DNA from: AP-15 sp963755435
GTDB lineage: Bacteria > Pseudomonadota > Alphaproteobacteria > ATCC43930 > CGMCC-115725
Length of the DNA: 64,000 bases
Reading direction: 5' to 3'
Assembly: GCA_963755435.1 (NCBI GenBank)
Contig: CAVWJX010000002.1
Location: 248,001-312,000, forward strand
Every line of letters begins with the position of its first letter. Position 1 is the first letter of the stretch. The notes beneath the pieces were generated by a model that saw nothing but the letters and a program-made list of their open reading frames with translations, was not told the origin of the DNA and made no database searches. Below are positions 61,101 through 64,000 of this stretch, piece by piece. Made by a program: the position numbers and the translations under genes.

Positions 61101-61577
61101 CAATTCCGTCTGGCCGGCATCGTTGTCGGCCGCAAGGAGCGCACCTCGGCGCGTGGCAACCGCTTTGCCTTTATCCAGATGTCGGATCCGAGCGGCATCT
61201 TCGAGGTCACTCTATTCGCCGAAATGCTGCGCGAGGCGCGGGCGTTGCTCGATGCCGGCCAGCCGCTCGCGGTCACCGTCGATGTGCGCAGCGAGGAAGA
61301 CAGCTTGCGGCTCACCGCACAAAAGCTCGAACCGCTCGACGATGTCGTCGCTCATGCGGCGGCCGGATTGCGGGTGTTCCTCGGCGAAGCCCGCGCGCTT
61401 GCCACCTTGAAAAACGTGATCTCCGGCGAGGCGGGTGGCCGCGGCCGCGTCTCGGTCGTACTCGACCTGCCCGACCGCGAGGTAGAGATCGCGATCCCCG
61501 GCGGCTTCCGCGTCGATCCCAAAGTCCGTGCCGCAGTCAAATCCTTGCCCGGGATCGTCGACGTTTACGATATCTGA
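58128..61577 (+). CDS. dnaE: DNA polymerase III subunit alpha
   Basis: 1149 residues from the ATG at 58128 (FVHLHVHTAYSLSAGAIPV); the frame is open to 58080. PHP domain (LHVHTAYS, AITDTGNLFGALEF) at the N terminus; polymerase core with GPGRGSGAGSVVAWAL and the catalytic Asp in MPDFDVDFCQDRRDEVIRYV near 405-412; KFSGYGFNKSHSAPYALIAY; an internal beta-clamp motif QGNLFGL near residue 921; an OB domain (FRLAGIVVGRKERTSARGNR) and the C-terminal tau-binding region. The replicative DnaE1 type; no imuA/imuB neighbours, so it is not the mutagenic ImuC. Frame intact over 3.4 kb. Confidence 0.97.
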   Translation: MPLADFVHLHVHTAYSLSAGAIPVGAVAKLCGDQRMPAVAITDTGNLFGALEFATACAAAGIQPIVGCELALVFGDERSGRNGSPGRLPEPERIVLLVQSKTGYRNLLGLVSRSYLTGDGTAEPAVGIADLAAASAGLICLTGGPEGPLGRLLAEGRAEAAETLLLELIAAFPGRLYIELMRHDVVEEARSEPSLVDLAYRHALPLVATNDAYFPDRDFYQAHDALLCIAQGTVIADNNRRRLTPHHHFRSAAEMRALFADLPEACDNTLVIARRCAFIPQPRQPILPTFPTADGESEETALRRAALAGLDARLARLGLGEEQARPYRQRLEFELGTIIAMGFAGYFLIVADFIQWAKREGIPVGPGRGSGAGSVVAWALTITDLDPLRFGLLFERFLNPERVSMPDFDVDFCQDRRDEVIRYVQQKYGADRVAQIITFGKLQARAVLRDVGRVLAMPYGQIDRLCKLVPNNPAHPVTLEKAIAGEPALQQARDADEAVARLIEIALKLEGLYRHASTHAAGVVIGDRPLGELVPLYRDPRSDMPVTQFSMKWVELAGLVKFDFLGLKTLDVLQHAVALLNARGVEIDLTNLPLDDAKTYALIAGGDTTGVFQLESAGMRDSLRKLKPNRFEDIIAMNALYRPGPMDSIPKYIKCKNGEEQIYYPHSLLEPILKDTFGVFTYQEQVMQAAQIMAGYSLGSADLLRRAMGKKNASEMAAQRGNFVAGAAKNGVDDQQANLVFDLMEKFSGYGFNKSHSAPYALIAYQTAYLKANHPVEFLAASMTLDMGNTDKLNQFRQEADRLAIALLPPDINRSGVGFTVETDPTTSRPAIRYALAAVKGVGAHAMAELVLERDRSGRFKDLFELTRRLDAKSFNRGQFESLAKAGAFDSLNPNRAQTFAAADLLLRQANRSAAERQDGQGNLFGLGLGDRPSLPLIEDWPAAERLQHEFAAIGFYLSSHPLDAYGKSLERAGILRSADLPAALAANSTTQFRLAGIVVGRKERTSARGNRFAFIQMSDPSGIFEVTLFAEMLREARALLDAGQPLAVTVDVRSEEDSLRLTAQKLEPLDDVVAHAAAGLRVFLGEARALATLKNVISGEAGGRGRVSVVLDLPDREVEIAIPGGFRVDPKVRAAVKSLPGIVDVYDI

Positions 61578-61607
61578 GATGCGAATGCCGGGTTTGGGAA
61601 CCCTCGG

Positions 61608-62354
61608 ATGACCCTGTTCGCGGTCCGCGACCGTCCCTCGCCCAACCACGCCGACCGCGGACCTAGGCCGCGTGTCGACATGCTGGTGCTGCATTACACA
61701 GGTATGCCGAGCGCCGCACTGGCGCTCGACCGGCTGTGCGAGCCGACAGCGCGGGTCAGCGCCCATTACCTGGTCGAGGAAGATGGGGCGGTCTGGCGGC
61801 TGGTGTCCGAGATGCGGCGGGCGTTTCACGCTGGCTTGTCGTGCTGGCAGGACGAGCGCGACCTCAATTTCGTGTCGATCGGGATTGAGATCGTCAACCC
61901 CGGCCACGAATGGGGATACCGCTCATTTCCCGACACGCAGATGGCGGCGGTCGAATGGCTGTGCCGCAATGTGTTGTCTCGACACCCCATTCCGCCGGAT
62001 CGCGTGGTCGGTCATTCCGACATCGCGCCCGAGCGCAAGACCGACCCCGGAGAACTTTTCGATTGGCCGCGCCTTGCCCGCGGCGGCATCGGGATCTGGC
62101 CGGCACCGGGCCGGCGCGAAGCGGATGCCGCGGTAGACCGGGCGCAGGCCGCGGCTGATCTGGCCGCGATCGGATATTGTGCGGGGTTGGACAACGAGGG
62201 GGCGGCCGTCAGCGCCTTCCAGCGGCGCTTTCGCCCACACCGCGTCGACGGGATTATCGACCCAGAGACCGCGTGGCGACTTGCCGAAGTCCAGGCGGCC
62301 TTTGCCCGCTCGCGCGCGGAAAAGCCGGTTCGAGGGCGACTAATTCAGTCGTGA
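61608..62354 (+). CDS. N-acetylmuramoyl-L-alanine amidase (AmiD/AmpD family) with C-terminal peptidoglycan-binding-like domain
   Basis: 248 residues. Amidase_2 fold: zinc His in MLVLHYTGMPSAALALDRLC, SAHYLVEEDGAVWRLV, the second ligand region VVGHSDIAPERKTDPGELFD, and the conserved FVSIGIEIVNPGHEWGY. The last 65 residues (AAADLAAIGYCAGLDNEGAA, VSAFQRRFRPHRVDGIIDPE) form a PG_binding_1-like unit. There is no obvious signal peptide, so a cytoplasmic AmpD-like recycling role is possible despite AmiD-like architecture. The end overlaps the convergent gene by 15 bases. Confidence 0.9.
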   Translation: MTLFAVRDRPSPNHADRGPRPRVDMLVLHYTGMPSAALALDRLCEPTARVSAHYLVEEDGAVWRLVSEMRRAFHAGLSCWQDERDLNFVSIGIEIVNPGHEWGYRSFPDTQMAAVEWLCRNVLSRHPIPPDRVVGHSDIAPERKTDPGELFDWPRLARGGIGIWPAPGRREADAAVDRAQAAADLAAIGYCAGLDNEGAAVSAFQRRFRPHRVDGIIDPETAWRLAEVQAAFARSRAEKPVRGRLIQS

Positions 62355-62738
62355 TGGCCGGCGCCGTTCGGCCTGGCGGCGGACGATCTGGCCGGCATGG
62401 TGATGGGCGATGCGCCACGTCCCGTCTTCGCGGACGAACAGGTTGCTGGCCGCGAGAGTGCCGCCGTCGAGCTCCTCCTCGCACAGCACCAGCGCGGTGT
62501 CACCATAAAGCAGCACGCGCTCGTCGAAGCAGGCAATGCGCGGCGCGTCGGGGTTTGAGAGGATCCCGCTCCAGCTCGAGATAATCGCCACGCGGTCGGT
62601 CAACGCCGTCCATCCCGGATGCAGGCAGGCGACTGCCGAACGCTGTGCCCAGAGCGCGTCCATGGCGGCGGCATCGCGCGCAGCGAACGCACGGTAGAAT
62701 TCGAGATTGGCGGCCAGTACCGCATCGTGGTCGGTCAT
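62340..62738 (-). CDS. SnoaL/NTF2-like family protein
   Basis: 132 residues from the ATG ending at 62738 (the frame is open to 62789). The single-domain cone fold is suggested by LAANLEFYRAFAARDAAAMD, ALWAQRSAVACLHPGWTALT, SWSGIL and the C-terminal NLFVREDGTWRIAHHHAGQI, which matches DUF4440/SnoaL_3 proteins. These are often small isomerases, hydrolases or proteins without known activity. It converges on and overlaps the amidase gene. Confidence 0.85.
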   Translation of the reverse strand: MTDHDAVLAANLEFYRAFAARDAAAMDALWAQRSAVACLHPGWTALTDRVAIISSWSGILSNPDAPRIACFDERVLLYGDTALVLCEEELDGGTLAASNLFVREDGTWRIAHHHAGQIVRRQAERRRPSRLN

Positions 62739-63116
62739 CGCAGATCCCTGTGAGCAGATGGAAAGGCTCCCGCCACGATAGCGCCGCAACGCCCCTCATG
62801 CCACGCGCTCGCCGCCGGCCATTCGGCAGTTGGCGCTGGATGCGGCATGCGAACGCCTAAAATAGAGGCACAAATAAATGCGGCATGCTGGCGCCGAGGC
62901 GGGGCGCGGGTTTCATCGGGCCGCCGCTACCAGCATACCGGCCGCGTTTGCCGGCAATCTCGGTCCCATTCGTCATCGGCCATCGAGACCGGCAATCCGG
63001 CGACGAAGCCTCGCGGCCGGAGCGCGCCCAAAGCTGGTTTTCGCTTGGCTTGGCCTCGATCTTGCTCTGCTGCGCCGGAGGCAGCGTGAGCCTCCACGCA
63101 GACAGGGAAGCGCCTT
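62739..63116. other. Divergent intergenic region before urtA
   Basis: 378 bases between the leftward SnoaL-like gene and rightward urtA. No gene or RNA is recognised; the open frames crossing it lack homology. It should contain the nitrogen-regulated urt promoter, but no sigma-54 consensus was found. AGGGAAGCG just before 63117 is the ribosome site. Confidence 0.45.
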
Positions 63117-64000
63117 ATGTCATCCAAAGGGATCACCATCGATCGTCGTCAACTCGGGGTGCTCGGCGCCGGCTTGGCGGTCGCCGCCTCCGGCCTCGGC
63201 GCCATCCCCGATTTCGTGCCACAAGCGAAAGCGGCACCGGCCGCGCCCGAGACCGGGCCGATCAAGGTCGGCATCCTGCACTCGCTATCCGGCACCATGG
63301 CGATTAGCGAGGCGCCGCTCAAAGACGTGATGATGATGCTGATCGCCGAGCAGAACAAAAAGGGCGGCGTCATGGGACGGACGATCCAGCCGGTGGTGGT
63401 CGATCCTGCTTCCAACTGGCCGCTTTTCGCCGAGAAGGCCCGGCAATTGCTTGCCTCCGATAAGGTGGCAGCGGTGTTCGGCTGCTGGACCTCGGTGTCC
63501 CGCAAATCGGTACTGCCGGTCTTTGAACAATTGAACGGCATCCTGTTGTATCCCGTCCAATACGAAGGTCAGGAGTGCAGCCGCAACGTATTCTATACCG
63601 GGGCCGCACCGAACCAGCAGGCGATCCCGGCGGTCGATTACCTGATGAACCAAGTCGGCGTAAAGCGCTGGGTGCTGGCCGGCACCGACTATGTCTATCC
63701 GCGCACCACCAACAAGATCCTCGAAGCGTATCTCAAGGCGAAGGGCGTCGGGGAACCCGACATCATGATCAACTACACGCCGTTCGGCTATTCCGACTGG
63801 CAGGCGATTGTCGCCAAAATCAAGGGGTTCGGATCCGCCGGCAAGAAGACCGCGGTGGTCTCGACGATCAACGGCGACGCCAACGTGCCGTTCTATAAGG
63901 AACTCGGCAACCAGGGCATCAAGGCGACCGACATCCCGGTAGTGGCTTTTAGCGTCGGCGAACAAGAGCTTGCCGGCATCGACACCAAGCCGCTGGTCGG
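63117..64000 (+). CDS. urtA: Urea ABC transporter substrate-binding protein UrtA (3' end outside window)
   Basis: The first 294 residues are present and the frame is open at the window edge. The N terminus has a twin-arginine-like signal (TIDRRQLGVLGAGLAVAAS) and the mature start IKVGILHSLSGTMAISEAPL is characteristic of UrtA, as are NKKGGVMGRTIQPVVVDPAS, AVFGCWTSVSRKSVLPVFEQ and LLYPVQYEGQECS. It binds urea (or short amides in the FmdD branch) in the periplasm for the UrtBCDE permease, whose genes are expected downstream. Unlike the other two binding proteins here, it is probably the first gene of a full operon. Confidence 0.93.
   Translation, partial: MSSKGITIDRRQLGVLGAGLAVAASGLGAIPDFVPQAKAAPAAPETGPIKVGILHSLSGTMAISEAPLKDVMMMLIAEQNKKGGVMGRTIQPVVVDPASNWPLFAEKARQLLASDKVAAVFGCWTSVSRKSVLPVFEQLNGILLYPVQYEGQECSRNVFYTGAAPNQQAIPAVDYLMNQVGVKRWVLAGTDYVYPRTTNKILEAYLKAKGVGEPDIMINYTPFGYSDWQAIVAKIKGFGSAGKKTAVVSTINGDANVPFYKELGNQGIKATDIPVVAFSVGEQELAGIDTKPLV

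Noticed and set aside
1..64000. tRNA genes, rRNA genes, riboswitches or a replication origin
   Set aside because: No cloverleaf with T-arm consensus, no rRNA segment, no known riboswitch core and no DnaA-box cluster was found by eye on either strand; covariance-model searches were not possible.

Overview
The window looks like a chromosomal segment of a GC-rich alphaproteobacterium (roughly two-thirds G+C by eye). The signs are a coq9 homologue beside rpsU, a three-gene proton-translocating transhydrogenase (pntAA/pntAB/pntB), several LivK-type solute-binding proteins, PEP-CTERM surface proteins and a urea-transporter gene. Genus cannot be set from the sequence alone. No tRNA, rRNA, CRISPR array, prophage or complete insertion sequence was seen.

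Layout. 1-3.2 kb: the C-terminal end of a cytochrome P450, a PEP-CTERM protein and an orphan LivK-type binding protein. 3.2-13.3 kb: a YghU-type glutathione transferase, then a rightward metabolic run of 2-oxoacid dehydrogenase E1 alpha and beta, a duplicated-domain protein of unknown function, an acetolactate-synthase-like ThDP enzyme, a short-chain dehydrogenase, an isocitrate lyase/PEP mutase-family enzyme and a class III aminotransferase. 12.3-18.5 kb (leftward): quinone-reductase-like MDR enzyme, acyl-CoA ligase, class II aldolase, MetE-like methyltransferase and an MFS carrier. 18.7-21 kb: a second MetE-like gene, greB and a resolvase/DUF1810 remnant, all heavily frameshifted. 21-24.8 kb: LysR regulator divergent from a DoxX-like/NmrA-like pair, then an M20 amidohydrolase. 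24.8-30.3 kb: a 1185-residue flavoprotein fusion resembling NfnL+NfnS, a carboxymuconolactone-decarboxylase-family protein and a GSA-type aminotransferase. 30.6-33.5 kb: two orphan genes and a TauD-type dioxygenase. 33.6-36.9 kb: FUSC/DUF1656/HlyD efflux operon. 36.9-42.2 kb: ketopantoate-reductase-like gene, hxlR-emrA-emrB operon with a clear operator, and an alpha/beta hydrolase with a Cys nucleophile. 42.5-47.1 kb: Arg-rich protein, a second LivK-type protein, DUF465, and a PEP-CTERM gene with a consensus sigma-54 promoter. 47.2-64 kb: housekeeping genes (purE, purK, coq9, def, rpsU, pntB/AB/AA, ECF sigma/anti-sigma, aconitase, dnaE, amidase) and the start of urtA at the right edge.

A striking property of this copy of the sequence is a set of about 18 small indels, nearly all one-base insertions, that break otherwise well conserved genes, essential ones included. 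They cluster at about 4-7 kb and 18.9-20.6 kb and mostly sit in short homopolymers, so draft-sequence error is the simplest explanation. Several apparent oddities (an open purE-purK fusion, a scrambled patch in the M20 enzyme) follow from them.

The most promising under-described biology is the ThDP cluster with its internally duplicated unknown protein, the NfnSL-like fusion, the orphan pair at 30.6-32.5 kb, and the sigma-54-driven PEP-CTERM gene.
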